Positions 21,119 through 31,978 of a DNA stretch of 64,000 nt are shown piece after piece. The stretch is taken from assembly GCA_951394045.1 (NCBI GenBank), contig OX595986.1, positions 1,364,001-1,428,000 on the forward strand, given 5' to 3'. Each line of letters opens with the position of its first letter. The stretch's first letter is position 1. Origin of the DNA: Nitzschia sp. DOCU1 (Eukaryota > Bacillariophyta > Bacillariophyceae > Bacillariales > Bacillariaceae). The translations under genes were made by a program, and so were the position numbers. The notes beneath the pieces were generated by a model. That model was not told the DNA's origin and did not search any database. It saw only the letters and a program-made list of their open reading frames with translations.

Positions 21119-21555
21119 GGTTAAGGGGTTACCACCACAACTGCTTGGGTCGACCGACCATCATGGGTGTGGCCATTTATTTGGCCCGATTGCCAATAGA
21201 CATTGTGAATCGACGAAAGGATATTATTTGACTTTATGTTTCATTATTGTACGGTAGTTGTGCCTCGTGCTACAAAAATGCATTTGGGCATTGATGTATC
21301 GATAGTCTAGCTTGATATTAAGCACGGGATATTGTATTTTGAATGGATAAGCTTGGAAATAGCGATGTGGTACAGCTGTCATGGATGCCTTTCAAATAGG
21401 TAGGTACTCGTAATGGAAGGTGGTACAGGTAGGATACAGCAGAAACGTAATTTGTGAACATGGATAGGCGTAGACGGTAGCATAGGGTGTTGGGCGTAGA
21501 CAGTAGCATAATGATAACAGAGATTCACATGCAGGACCTCAAGAGGGGAGGGCAG
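21119..21555. other. Convergent intergenic region
   Basis: Between the 3' ends of the SQ-rich gene and the CPBP protease gene. Holds an imperfect repeat containing TAGACGGTAGCATAG and TAGACAGTAGCATAA near 21,470-21,510; no gene. Confidence 0.4.
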
Positions 21556-22863
21556 TTACACCGCCATGGTCCCCTTTGACTTGAGAGTGAACAAGAGACG
21601 CAGAAACTCGGAAACAGTCAGCCTATCACCCGGGTAATCCAAAGCGGAACCTCGTGTCCCAATTAGCTTTTCGAAGACGGCATCGACTTCCTCAGTTTCG
21701 GGAACGAATTTGTCCTTGAGGAAAGCATAGTTAACTGCACGATGGACGTCAGACAGGCAGAGGCTCCCTTTGTGTTCGTAATCAAAGGCGTAGAAAAAGC
21801 GGCGCGCAAAGTTCAAAGTCTCTTTGTTCAACGATGGACCAGCTTGCTGCTGAATTCTCGCAAGAGCCTCCACTTCAGAATCGTTCAGATTTTCTTGAAA
21901 CGCGTCCTCAGTGTAGTCCATCTGTTTGTTAATCACAGACCAAGTCTCACAAAGGACGTGCATATCGTACAGCGAATGGGCTATGATGCATGGGACAATG
22001 TCCCCACCGGTGGCAGCATACACAACGCCATACCAAAGACCGTTGATAAACTGAAGTCCACCGACAATCTTGTTCTCTCCCGGCGTCGACTTTGGCGATA
22101 TGTGAGCGAGAGCAAACAGAGCGGCCTGTCCTACAGCGGCTAGCATTACAGAGTGCGAAACGGTCTCGATACCGGTTGGGATGTAGCCCCGAAACACCAG
22201 TTCCTCGGAAACGCCAGTTGATAAGGCAATGAGCCCAGCCAGGGCCATCGCGATCGTTGGTTTTGTTGCCTCTGGGTCGCGGCTTGATTCTCTCCTTCCA
22301 AAGAGACTGATTACCATGTTGACAGTAGAGAAATTGACTTGGGAAGCGTCGCGCCTGTCGGAAGTCTCGACTGCACAGCCTATCATCACCATTGGGATGG
22401 TGGCAAGTATGCCTTCCAGCATTCGAAGAGGAGTAAGCTTCCAGTCGAAAAGCGAGTGGTAACCAGCCCCTGAGTTCCAGTGGAGACCGGCAAGTCCTTC
22501 CGCCCCGCCTAAAGCAAAGGATGTCAGTGTCGCCATAGCAGTTGCGAGCAAGAGAATTGCTGCTTGGTTGAACCATATAGCACGGATAAGGGACATGGAT
22601 GGACCAGAATAGTTGGCTTGGGCCTGCGAGGAGGTTGGTGTAGACATTGTTTGTGGATCGGCGTTTTCCACTGAAGCCTTGGTAGAGTCAAAGGAGTCTC
22701 GAAAGCGCAGAAGTGGTGACACTTGAAACGCTGATAGTCGCTGACTTGGCCGCAGCTGTGCCAAACGAAACTCATCTGATGCCGATGGTACAAAAGCACC
22801 GACCATATTGGTCTGCCCCAAAATGAGGCAAAGCAAGAGTAGACAAGAAGACGTTGATTGCAT
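21556..22863 (-). CDS. CPBP (CAAX-type) intramembrane protease with EF-hand-like tail
   Basis: A 435-residue protein from the ATG at 22863. The frame is open farther upstream, but this start gives a clean signal peptide followed by VGAFVP, a diatom plastid-import motif. CPBP metalloprotease motifs are visible: EELVFRGY (residues 220-227, catalytic Glu pair and Arg), ALAHISP (His near 254) and HSLYD (near 296) in the third motif, set among hydrophobic helices. After the protease comes about 110 residues with FDYEHKGSLCLSDV (near 360), which resembles a partly degenerate EF-hand calcium loop. The family cleaves or processes membrane proteins and includes Rce1. Plastid membrane location is inferred. 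The added calcium-binding-like tail is unusual. Confidence 0.8.
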   Translation of the reverse strand: MQSTSSCLLLLCLILGQTNMVGAFVPSASDEFRLAQLRPSQRLSAFQVSPLLRFRDSFDSTKASVENADPQTMSTPTSSQAQANYSGPSMSLIRAIWFNQAAILLLATAMATLTSFALGGAEGLAGLHWNSGAGYHSLFDWKLTPLRMLEGILATIPMVMIGCAVETSDRRDASQVNFSTVNMVISLFGRRESSRDPEATKPTIAMALAGLIALSTGVSEELVFRGYIPTGIETVSHSVMLAAVGQAALFALAHISPKSTPGENKIVGGLQFINGLWYGVVYAATGGDIVPCIIAHSLYDMHVLCETWSVINKQMDYTEDAFQENLNDSEVEALARIQQQAGPSLNKETLNFARRFFYAFDYEHKGSLCLSDVHRAVNYAFLKDKFVPETEEVDAVFEKLIGTRGSALDYPGDRLTVSEFLRLLFTLKSKGTMAV

Positions 22864-23664
22864 TGTTTTCTTAGAAAATGTGGCTCCTCTCGGCCGGTGA
22901 ATCTTTGATTTTCCCGCCATGGCAGCAGATTTCTCAACAGGGCAAAGTAATCCGTTGATTGATTCTATGCCAAGGAATGGGAGAAAGGTTTCTCGCAACA
23001 AAGGAGTTCTTCCGGTTGGTTTGTGGCACCCATCAACAATCACATCAAAGGAGTTGCCAATCAAAAGATGAGGGGAAATTCGCGATTGCGGGCGACGATG
23101 TCCCAAAGGCGACTCTGGCACCTTATCAATGAAATTTCTCGCAAACGTCACCTGGAAGACACGGGTCTTTATGTATGCTGACGTGTAATGCAGGAATTTG
23201 AGCGCGCTCGCGTCAACTTCGCCGGCTCTCTCGCCGATCGCTCTAGAGATTTCGTGACATCCCCTTGATGTCAACTTCGCGTCATCAACCAACCATCCAT
23301 GTTCGAGATCGATCTACCGGACGCGACTCCCTGGACCAAACAAACGACGTCGATCCCCCAAAAGGATTGTCGTCGTCGTCAATTTACCTCCCCCCACACC
23401 CCAGTGAAGAATGCGTTGCGGGTCGCATAAAGCGACCGACGGAGGTGGCACTTCAATCCATGCCATGGCAACAAAAAGACATAATAGCTCCCCGAACATT
23501 CTTCGCAATCTACGATAGAGGTCCCCCGTGGGTATCCTTGAAGAAGATACTCGTCATTATTATCGACTTTGGTCACAACATTGCAGGCACCACGACTACC
23601 TTATCCGTGCTTCCTGCTATTGTCATCGGATACTCATCCTGCTGCTGCCTTCTGTAATTACGGC
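22864..23664. other. Intergenic
   Basis: Lies between the protease start and the receptor-like array. It includes an in-frame upstream extension of the protease frame (to 23,292), probably leader rather than protein, and an unassigned 130-codon frame at 23,265-23,657. Confidence 0.35.
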
Positions 23665-25149
23665 ATGACGTTATTAGAAGGTGTCTCTCCCCGCGACAAG
23701 GCGCTGGTTGTAATACGTTGTATAACGGGGTCTATTTTGTTCGTATCATCGTCGATCATGGCATACATGATATGGGCAGATCGAAAAGGAAGTACAAATC
23801 AAGCCACCAAAAATCACCTTCTACTGGCGCTTTGCATATCTGACTTCTTTATTTCGTCGGCGTAGTACGCTTGTTCCACCTTTCTGGGGCCGAGTTACAA
23901 CTTGCAGTACTATGAGACACCTCAGCCAGGCTCGACACAAATCGGAACTGACTTCACCTGCTCGCTTCAAGGGGTGTTCAATCAGATTGGGTTGTGCCAG
24001 CCAAGCTACAATGCCGCTCTATGCGTCTACTGTTTACTCATCATCAGGTTTCACAAAACAGATAGACAATTGAGAACATGGGTGATGCCGGCGATCCATT
24101 TCTTTATTATTACCTTCAATATTGCTGGAGCGGTTGCTGGAGTGACTCTGGATGCCTTCCACTATGCTGGTGTTCTCGGTTGCTATTTCCACAGCCCGTG
24201 CGAAATAGGCTCTAGTAATCTCGAGGTCGAGGGTTGTCCTATCAAGAACCCGCCGAACTATGACCTTCTTCAGACTATTTTCATTGCCGTGCCGCTATCC
24301 CTTGCCTTCATGATTATGGTTTTCTTGTTAGCGACAATTTACTTAACACTCCAAAGAGTGGAACAGAGATCCATGCGTTGGAGTTACGCTGCATCGATAA
24401 GGAAGCTCCTGGAAAATTTGATCACTTGGAAGGCTCTAGGTCACAGCAGCCAACCGAATCCATGAAGAAGAAATGGCCGCCAGGGTTGAGTGTGGTGTCC
24501 CATTCAGAGCCTGCTGTAAACTCTGATAACCTTGAAGACTCTACTAGGACACAGCAGGAGGTAACCGAATCATGTAGTGACGGCGGCCAGCATTCTTCCT
24601 CCGATGAGTCAACCACCCAAAACATAATACCTGCTGTACATTTTGATGACTTGGAAGATGCCACGGGGCAGCATCCAGCCGAATCTCAAGATGTCTTGAC
24701 TTCTCATAATTACTCAAATCCGGACGATGGATCGCCTTCAGCAGTGTCACGGCAGCGTCCCAGCAGTAGTCCTACCACTAGGAGAAAGATGAAGAAATCT
24801 ATCGCGAAGGGTGCTCGAGATGTAGGACTTCAATACTGTGAGTGGGGACTGATTTTGGAAGGATATTTTGTGCTTGTACTACGTGAGGTACCTTCTCACT
24901 CCTTTTTCTTTGGATGGAGCAGTCATTTCTTTCTTGATAACCTACCTACCTCTGTGCATCAGTGCCTTTGTTTCTCCTGGTTGGATCCGAATCATGATGG
25001 TGTTTTTTACGCCCCTCCAAGGATTCTGGAATTTGCTGTTCTTCTTGTTACAAGGCCGAGTTAACGATCTGAGTCAAAGACATCCGCATGCTTCATTCTC
25101 CTGGAAAGTATGGGCGTCAATTGCTGCGTATCCAAAGTACGCAAGATGA
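23665..25149 (+). pseudogene. Seven-transmembrane receptor-like pseudogene, copy A
   Basis: First copy of a tandem family. It aligns by eye with the intact copy at 27,987 from MTLLEGVSPRDKALVV to the shared end KVWASIAAYPKYAR. It is broken by a TAG inserted at 23863-23865 in the TM2 region, loses about 15 residues after TM2 (including the VVPYV segment), and shifts frame near 24,420 where part of the TM5-TM6 loop is deleted. The putative short intron is still recognisable (24883-24922, 40 nt). Not expected to give a full receptor. Confidence 0.75.
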
Positions 25150-25316
25150 CAAGACGTTACTACTAATGATAATAACACGATTCAACTTTGTATCAACACA
25201 AAATCACTACTACTGCTTTCTTGGTCATCGCCAAACAAAAACATTGTACATTCTTGGTTTGCTCATAGTACTGACGGTTGGAGTGGCCTGTTGGCCATGA
25301 AATCATGCAGGGTGAT

Positions 25317-25450
25317 TGCTTACATGATGCTGATTGTGGCCGATCAGAAGAAACGAAACGACTACTGGTGTGTCACCAAGAAGAACAGGAGGCTACTGCT
25401 GCTAGGGCTTTGCATATCCAATCTTTTATTTGTTCGACATAGTTCGCAGG
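25317..25450 (+). pseudogene. Receptor-like fragment, TM1-TM2 region
   Basis: A short decayed piece, readable as AYMMLIVADQKKRND and then LLLLGLCISNLLF, matching the end of TM1 and start of TM2 in the neighbouring receptor genes. The rest of the copy is missing, so it is a truncated duplicate. Confidence 0.6.
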
Positions 25451-26121
25451 TTCGACTTAACTGAGTCCGAAGAAGAAATGCGGGCAAATCTCCTCGACAA
25501 GTTTGATAAGGCGCCCGCGTTGAACGGCCACAAATGAATGGTGCTAGCAGGAGGCCACAAAGAACACAAACTGCTAGAGTACAACCAGACCCCAAGAACA
25601 CAACGGTAGTAAATAGTCACCACGGTAACCATATTCTTGTTGCACCAACAAGAACCGCTTCTGGGCAAAACCGTGTTTCAAGAAGGCTGGAGTTAGAGGC
25701 TCTCTATAGTATCGTTCTAGTAGAGCCACCAAGAGATTGAGTACCCTCTCTAGTAGTAGAGCGTCGGAATCAAATAGAGTGTATACCTTTACAACCATAC
25801 GAAGCATGCTGTAGCTTTCTGCAGGTTTGGTGGGGACCAACGTTGACCTTTTCCTTGAATCCATTCGATGTCTTGATGCCGCCGCACTGATAAGAATGGC
25901 ACTGAGAGATGGTCTGCGTGCGGTCCCCTGCGCTCGCCAAAGTTCAATATCCTGCCCCTTTTGTTCTTTGCACACACTATGATACATGTCACAAATGCCT
26001 CGTTTGCCTACAGAAGTTCATTTTTCTGGCGGATAGCTCGCCATACGGTCACTATTTGCAGCCATCACTACTGTATTGCTGCTTCCTAATAACATGGGGC
26101 TTTGCCTTCTTTAATTGCATC
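25451..26121. other. Intergenic between receptor copies A and B
   Basis: No supported gene. A 137-codon leftward frame (25,574-25,987) has no recognisable feature. The last 100 bp before copy B resemble the sequence before copy C, indicating that the duplicated unit includes some upstream DNA. Confidence 0.35.
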
Positions 26122-27472
26122 ATGACTGTATTGGAAGGGCTCAGTCCCTTTGACAAGGCGCTGGTCGTAATACCTTGTGTAACGGGGTCTGTTTTATTCG
26201 TATCATCATCTTTCATGTCATACATGATTTTGGCCGATCGGAAAGAAACCACAAATCGCGCCAAGAATCTCCTTCTACTAGGGCTTTGCATATCCGACCT
26301 ATTTAATTCCTTGGCGTACGCTTGTTCAACCTTTCTGGGGCCGAGTTATCTGGTACCCTATTTCCTGGATTATGTTGGTCCAGGGATAGCTATGACCCTT
26401 GTTGGAACTGACGCCTCCCTTCAAGCTGTGTTCACTCAGATTGGATTGTGCCAGCCAAGCTACAATGCCGCTCTATGCCTCTACTATTTGCTCATCATCA
26501 GGTTCAACAAAACAGATATGCAACTGAGAACATGGGTAATGCCGTCGATTCATTTCTTAATAATTTCCTTCAATATCGCTGGAGCCGTTGCTGGAGTGAC
26601 TCTGGATGCCTTCCATTATTCCGGTAGTCTTGGTTGCTATTTCCAAAGTCCGTGCCAAGTAATCGGTGAACAGGAGGGCTGTCCTGTTCAGAATCCACCG
26701 AACTATCAGCTTCTTGAGTATATTTTCATCGCTGTACCACTATCCCTTGACTTCATAGTGGTGGTTTTTTCTATGGCGACAATTTACTTGACACTCCGAA
26801 AGGTGGAAAAGAGATCCAATCGTTGGACATACGAAGAATCCGTGAAGAAGCACCAATTACCGCCAGGGCCGAGCGGGGTTTCCAATTCGGAGTCTGCTGC
26901 AAATTCTGATCTATTTGACGGCTCCACACATGAAGAACGAGCAATGGCCGCCGGGGCCAAGTGTGGTTACTAATTCGGAGTCTGCTGTTATTTTGGATCA
27001 CTTTGAAAGCTATACGGCACAGCAGACAACCGAATCATATCGTGACAGCCCATTTTCCTCCGATTCCTCAAATCCAGATGGCTCGGCTTCAATGACGGGG
27101 CGGCGTTCCAATACTAGGAGAAAGAAGAAATCTATCTCGGAAGGTGCTTGAGATGTAGGACTCCAATACTGTGAGTGGGGACAGATTATGCAGGGACGTG
27201 TCGTGCTTGTTGGTGATGTACGTTCTGACACCTTTTTTGGATGGACAGCCATTTCTTTCTTGATAACCTACGTACCCCTGGCCATCAGTGCATTTGCTGC
27301 GGTTGATTGGGTCTGAATCCTGATGGTGATCTTTACTCCCCTCCAAGGATTCTGGAATTTCTCGTTCTTCTTACAAGGCCAAGTTCGTGATCTCACTCAA
27401 AGATATCCTGATGCTTCACTTGCTTGGAAAGTCTGGGTGTCCATTGCTGCGTACCCGAAATATGCAAGATGA
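26122..27472 (+). pseudogene. Seven-transmembrane receptor-like pseudogene, copy B
   Basis: The first 284 codons (26122-26973) are open and encode TM1-TM5, nearly identical to copy C between about 26,540 and 26,840. The copy then shifts frame near 26,930 in the TM5-TM6 loop. It carries TGA at 27149-27151 and again at 27314-27316, where copies A and C have Arg codons (CGA). The putative short intron is 27213-27248 (36 nt). A truncated five-helix product is possible, but the full receptor is lost. Confidence 0.75.
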
Positions 27473-27986
27473 CGCAACGTGAACATTCAACGTTGTATCA
27501 ACAGGAAATCACTACTGCTTTTCTTGTTGCCGAACGAAAACATCGCAGATTGGACGTGTCAAGGCTAGATCAAAAACAGGTGCCGATATCAATAGATGAT
27601 ACTGACCTTATTTGAATCATCCGACTGTTTTATGTCTGACGCTTGTCTCAGTGTATGTAGACGCTTATCTCATGTCCGTTATTACCTACATAGTAGCGAC
27701 GCATTCAACGACGTTGTTGGATGTGCGTTCAGAGTGCAAAAATACCTGTGGAGAGGAACGCTGTGATCGTGGCCACATGCCCGCGAGAGTTCAACTTGCA
27801 CCGGGCCACCAGGACTTTTCATATTTCTGTCGATGAGAGGGGGATAAGTATCCGCCACTCGCTACATCAGTCACAGTTACTCTCAACTCAGCTCAATCGC
27901 CTCTATTGATTTTAAGCTCCACATTGCGGGCACCACTACATCATCGTTTCTTCCTATTACCATGGGATTGTGCCTTCTTTAATGAC
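27473..27986. other. Intergenic between receptor copies B and C
   Basis: The first 80 bp match the sequence after copy C (GTATCAACAGGAAATCACTA), showing that the repeat unit includes the 3' flank. No gene is supported. Confidence 0.4.
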
Positions 27987-29416
27987 ATGACCGTATTGGA
28001 AGGGCTCAGTCCCTTTGACAAGGCGCTGGTTGTAATACCTTGTGTAACGGGGTCTGTTTCATTCGTATCATCATCTATCATGACATACATGATTTTGGCG
28101 GATCGGAGAGAAACGACAAATCAGGCCAAAAATCGCCTTCTCCTAGGGCTTTGTATATCTGATCTCTTTCTTTCGTCGGCATACGCTTGTTCAACCTTTC
28201 CGGGGCCGAGTTACGTGGTACCTTACGTTATGGATCGTTTTGGTCCAGGGATAGGCACGACCCTTATTGGAACTGACTTCACGTGCTCCCTTCAAGCAGT
28301 GTTTGCTCAGATTGGGTTTTGCGAGCCATGCTACAACGCCGCTCTATGCCTCTACTATTTGCTCATCATAAGGTTCAACAAAACAGATAGACAGTTGAGA
28401 ACATGGGTGATGCCGTGGATTCATTTCTTAATAATTTCCTTCAATATCGCTGGAGCCGTTGCTGGAGTGACTCTGGATGCCTTCCATTATTCCGGTAGTC
28501 TCGGTTGCTATTTCCAAAGTCCGTGCCAAGTAATCGGTGAACAGGAGGGCTGTCCTGTTCAGAATCCACCGAACTATCAGCTTCTTGAGTATATTTTCAT
28601 CGCTGCATCACTATCCCTTGACTTCGTGGTGGTGGTTTTTTCTATGGCGACAATTTACTTGACACTCCGAAGGGTGGAAAAGAGATCCAATCGTTGGACA
28701 TACGAAGAATCCGTGAAGAAGCACCAATTGCCGCCGGGGCCGAGCGCGGTTACCAGTTCGGGGTCTGCTCTAAATTCTGACCACTTGGAAAACGCCACGG
28801 GGCAGCAGCCAACCGAAGCCATGAAGAAGCACCAAGTGCCGCCGGGGCCGAGCGTGGTTTTCAATTCGGAGTCTTCTGACGCCACGGTGAAGCAGCTAAC
28901 CGAAGCCATATCCAATTCGGGGTATTTTGTAATTTCCGATCAATATGAAGGCGATATGGCGCAAGAGCCAACGGTACATGGTGGCGTCCCGTTAGCCGCC
29001 GATTCCTCAAATCCGGATGGCTTGCCTTCGGTGTCGGCGCGTCCCGCTAATAGGAAAAAGAAGAAGATATCTATCTCGAAAGGTGCTCGAGATGTAGGGC
29101 TCCAATACTGTGAGTGGGGACGGATTGTGCAGGGACATTTCGTGCTTGTACGTGATGTACGTTCTTACACCTTCGTCTTTGGATGGGACCAGGCATTTCT
29201 TTCTTGGTAACCTTCGTACCCCTGGCCATCTGTGGCTTTGTTTCGTTTAGTTGGGCCCGAATCCTGATGGTGATCTTTACTCCCCTCCAAGGATTCTGGA
29301 ATTTCTCGTTCTTCTTACAAGGCCGAGTTCGTGATCTCACTCAAAAATATCCTGATGCTTCATTCGCTTGGAAAGTCTGGGCGTCCATTGCTGCGTATCC
29401 AAAATACGCAAGGTGA
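27987..29416 (+). CDS. Seven-transmembrane (GPCR-like) membrane protein, intact copy C
   Basis: Two exons, 27987-29151 and 29193-29416, giving 462 residues, assuming a 41-nt GTGATG...CCAG intron. Seven hydrophobic segments are visible: DKALVVIPCVTGSVSF, LLLGLCISDLFLSSAY, CYNAALCLYYLLII, WVMPWIHFLIISFNIAG, LLEYIFIAASLSLDFVVVVF, then after the intron ISFLVTFVPLAICGFV and ILMVIFTPLQGFWNFSF. The loop between TM5 and TM6 is about 150 residues, polar, with repeats of a KKHQLPPGPS unit. The architecture and the PLQGFWN end resemble GPCR-like families expanded in diatoms; ligand and signalling are unknown. ATG 27987 was chosen because copies A and B share it. Confidence 0.65.
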
Positions 29417-29550
29417 TGCGACGTTAACATTCAACGTTGTATCAACAGGAAATCACTACTGCTTTTTTGTCGCCGATCGAAACATCTTACATTGGTCAGT
29501 GTTTTGCTCCTCCCGACCGTGGGCGTAATCTGCCGCAAATAGAATGCAGG

Positions 29551-29757
29551 TGTGATGGCGTATATGATTCTGACGCTTTGCATATCAGATCATTCTCTTT
29601 CTTCGGCATAAACAGCCTTGGGGCGGAAATATAGAGAGGCAGGCTTTTGGAATTTTTCTCTCGTTTCGCGGCGTCGAGCGTCTAATCTCACACAACGATG
29701 TCCTGATGCATCATTGGCTTGGCGCTGGCAGCGTACCCGAACTATGGCACAGCTATG
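29551..29757 (+). pseudogene. Receptor-like fragment with internal deletion
   Basis: AYMIL and LCISDHSLSSA (TM1/TM2) are joined within about 60 bp to a decayed C-terminal end (GFWNFS, SNLTQRCPDASLAW in shifting frames). It is a collapsed copy of the neighbouring receptor genes lacking TM3-TM6. Confidence 0.6.
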
Positions 29758-29864
29758 TTGCAAAGTACCCTGAACGGGGTAATAATCATAGAAGCTATAT
29801 ATTGGGGTATTTGTATCATGAAAATTTGGCCTAGGCAGTGCCAATCGCCGTCTTGGTGATCAAT

Positions 29865-31403
29865 CTAAAATTGGATATGCGTTACTTCTCCGTCCTCCAT
29901 GGAAGCTAAAGCTCTGAGTACATGAATTCTTGCAAATTGGCGACGAATCCATTCACTTCTCCTTGTTCCATGGTTGTCGCTTTCTTGATCGTTGCTCTCC
30001 TCGTCATCAGAATCCACATCTCGAAAAGTAAACGCATCGACATTTGCCCGATGATACTGGTCTTCGTCCGAGTCGGACCACACAGCAGCATCTTCGTCCT
30101 CCTCGTCCTCCTCCTCTTCCGCATCGGGATCAAAGTCTTCGTCGTCATCTTCGTCGTCGTCATGATCCGCCATCTGCACATCACCTTCAGCGTCAGTACA
30201 AGCAACTTTCTGGTCTTCCTCCGCAGCATTGTCGCCATCATCGTCGTCGTCCATGACCGCATAGACGCGAGTCGTCTTGCAACGTCGCGTACGCGACGCG
30301 GGTGGTTTTTGATCGTCCACAGCCTCGCAAGCCGCTGTCAAGGCCTGTTGTTCCCGGCGCTTGGCTTCCTCCAGTGCTCGTTTTTCCGCTTCTTCCCTTT
30401 GTTTCAATAGTCTCACTTTCTCTCGCTTTCGTCGCTGCCGCATAGTCTCCGAATCATCATCGAACCAGTCCCACCGGCACATGTTCAGAATGTAGAAAAT
30501 GCATTCATCCGGCAGCTTGGACCAAGGAGATTCCCATCGACGCTGGCAGAGGAAAAGTGCACGAGCCCCGTCTTGAAAGTTCCCTCCAAATTTAGGCTGA
30601 ACCTGAGGATGCCAGAGCTTATAAACGGTTCCATAATTGAGACGACCGACAAACTCGCGGCGATCTCTCCAAGCATTCCCCCAGCCCCAGATCGGTTCTT
30701 GCCCAAATACGTCATTTGAAACGTGGGCACGTCCCGTCAGAATTGCCAACTTGTCATCTTCGTATCGCTTGGATGTTTGACCATAATACGAGTTGTCATA
30801 GACTATTGCTTCATCCCCTGGCAGTGTGGAGTGGACATAGATCACTCGGGTCTCACCGGGGACTAGACGAATAGGAGCATCTAATACAAGCTCCTTGTAA
30901 TCACGTCGGGAAGGACCGTGGGTCTTCTCGTAAAGTTTGGTCCAGTATTTCGGATTCAGCCGGATCCGCTGTTGGTAGGCCTGGTCACCTTCGCCAGCTC
31001 GGCGTTGGTGTTGTTCCGGCTTGCTAACCCACACCGTCAGGGGACCCAGGCGACCACGGACAGCGACGCTCTTGATAACCAAGTGGTCTAGGGGGAGCAG
31101 GTCCTTGCATTTGACTGGAAACATGATACCGCTGTGATACAACACAAAAAGAGGGGAAGGCATGAGATTTCCACTATACTCTTCAAAGAACAAGATTCGC
31201 GAACTGTCAGTACTCACCAAAAGGTATGATCTTCATTGTCTGACATTAGAAGAGAAAATTTAAAACGTAGTATGAAATGAGGACGACATATTCGCCTTGG
31301 CAGCACAATATTACTCCATCTTGGGTTTCGTACCTTGCGTGTCCACCGAGATGTTCTCGTGAACTTCATAGGTTGCTTCTGTGGGACGATTAAAGGCCGC
31401 CAT
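29865..31403 (-). CDS. F-box-like protein of a stramenopile-type family, acidic C-terminus
   Basis: Three exons: 31334-31403 (70 nt), 31218-31239 (22-nt microexon) and 29865-31131, with introns of 94 and 86 nt, giving 452 residues. The exons join as ENISVDTQ-DNEDHTF-CGIMFPVKCKDL. Conserved-looking blocks include VRGRLGPLTVWVS, APIRLVPGE, YVHSTLPGDEAIVYDN and FGQEPIWGWGNAWRDRREFVG. An F-box-like helix pair WSKLPDECIFYILNMCRWDW lies at about 232-252, followed by a coiled, charged region and a very acidic tail. I associate this layout with a multi-copy diatom family. The F-box would link it to SCF ubiquitin ligases, but that is inferred. Confidence 0.75.
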
Positions 31404-31978
31404 GATGATTGGCACCAGAAAATCTTCTCTTGAATCTGATCTCTGTAGTTAACTATTGAATTAAAAAGGTAACCGCCGAAAGGAAGATGTACTGTTACTT
31501 TCTCCAAGGTTCAAAGCTTAAGGTCGACAAACATTCCTTGATGCGAAAGATTTGTTCCTTGTGACGCTGCACCAACAACAGCGCAGAACACCACAGCGCT
31601 CGAGGGATTTCCACGCGACACCGCGTCCGTCTCGTTTTCTTTGCTGCCACCAACGATGGATCACGCTAGCACGTTCTTCATCGCCCCCGAATTCATTGTT
31701 GACGTCAGAAAATGCGCCGGCCCGGCCGACTACCAAAGATTCGCGCGGGAAACAAAATATGCTACCCGAGGGATATGTCATTTCGGATCTACTAATGGAT
31801 GCCCCTACCTAAAATAAGTTGAGTAGCAAGACAGTCCCGAATCTACCATACTGCTTCTTTTCTGCTGTTGTCAAAGTACGGGTTTAGCTTTTATGAATCA
31901 TGATCCCGAAGATAGTGCGGGGTCGTCTCTAATCATTTTTGTATGCATGCTGAAGCCAATGCTTCGGAGAGAGTGCGC
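31404..31978. other. Intergenic, promoter side of the F-box-like gene
   Basis: Upstream of the F-box-like gene and downstream of the myosin gene, both leftward. No supported gene; a rightward ORF at 31,552-31,812 lacks an ATG. Confidence 0.4.

Noticed and set aside
23265..23657. 130-codon frame before receptor copy A
   Set aside because: It is in a different frame from the receptor, its N-terminal part overlaps the upstream extension of the protease gene, and it has no recognisable features.
25574..25987. 137-codon leftward frame between receptor copies A and B
   Set aside because: No motif or membrane pattern, and it is flanked by decayed receptor sequence; probably chance.
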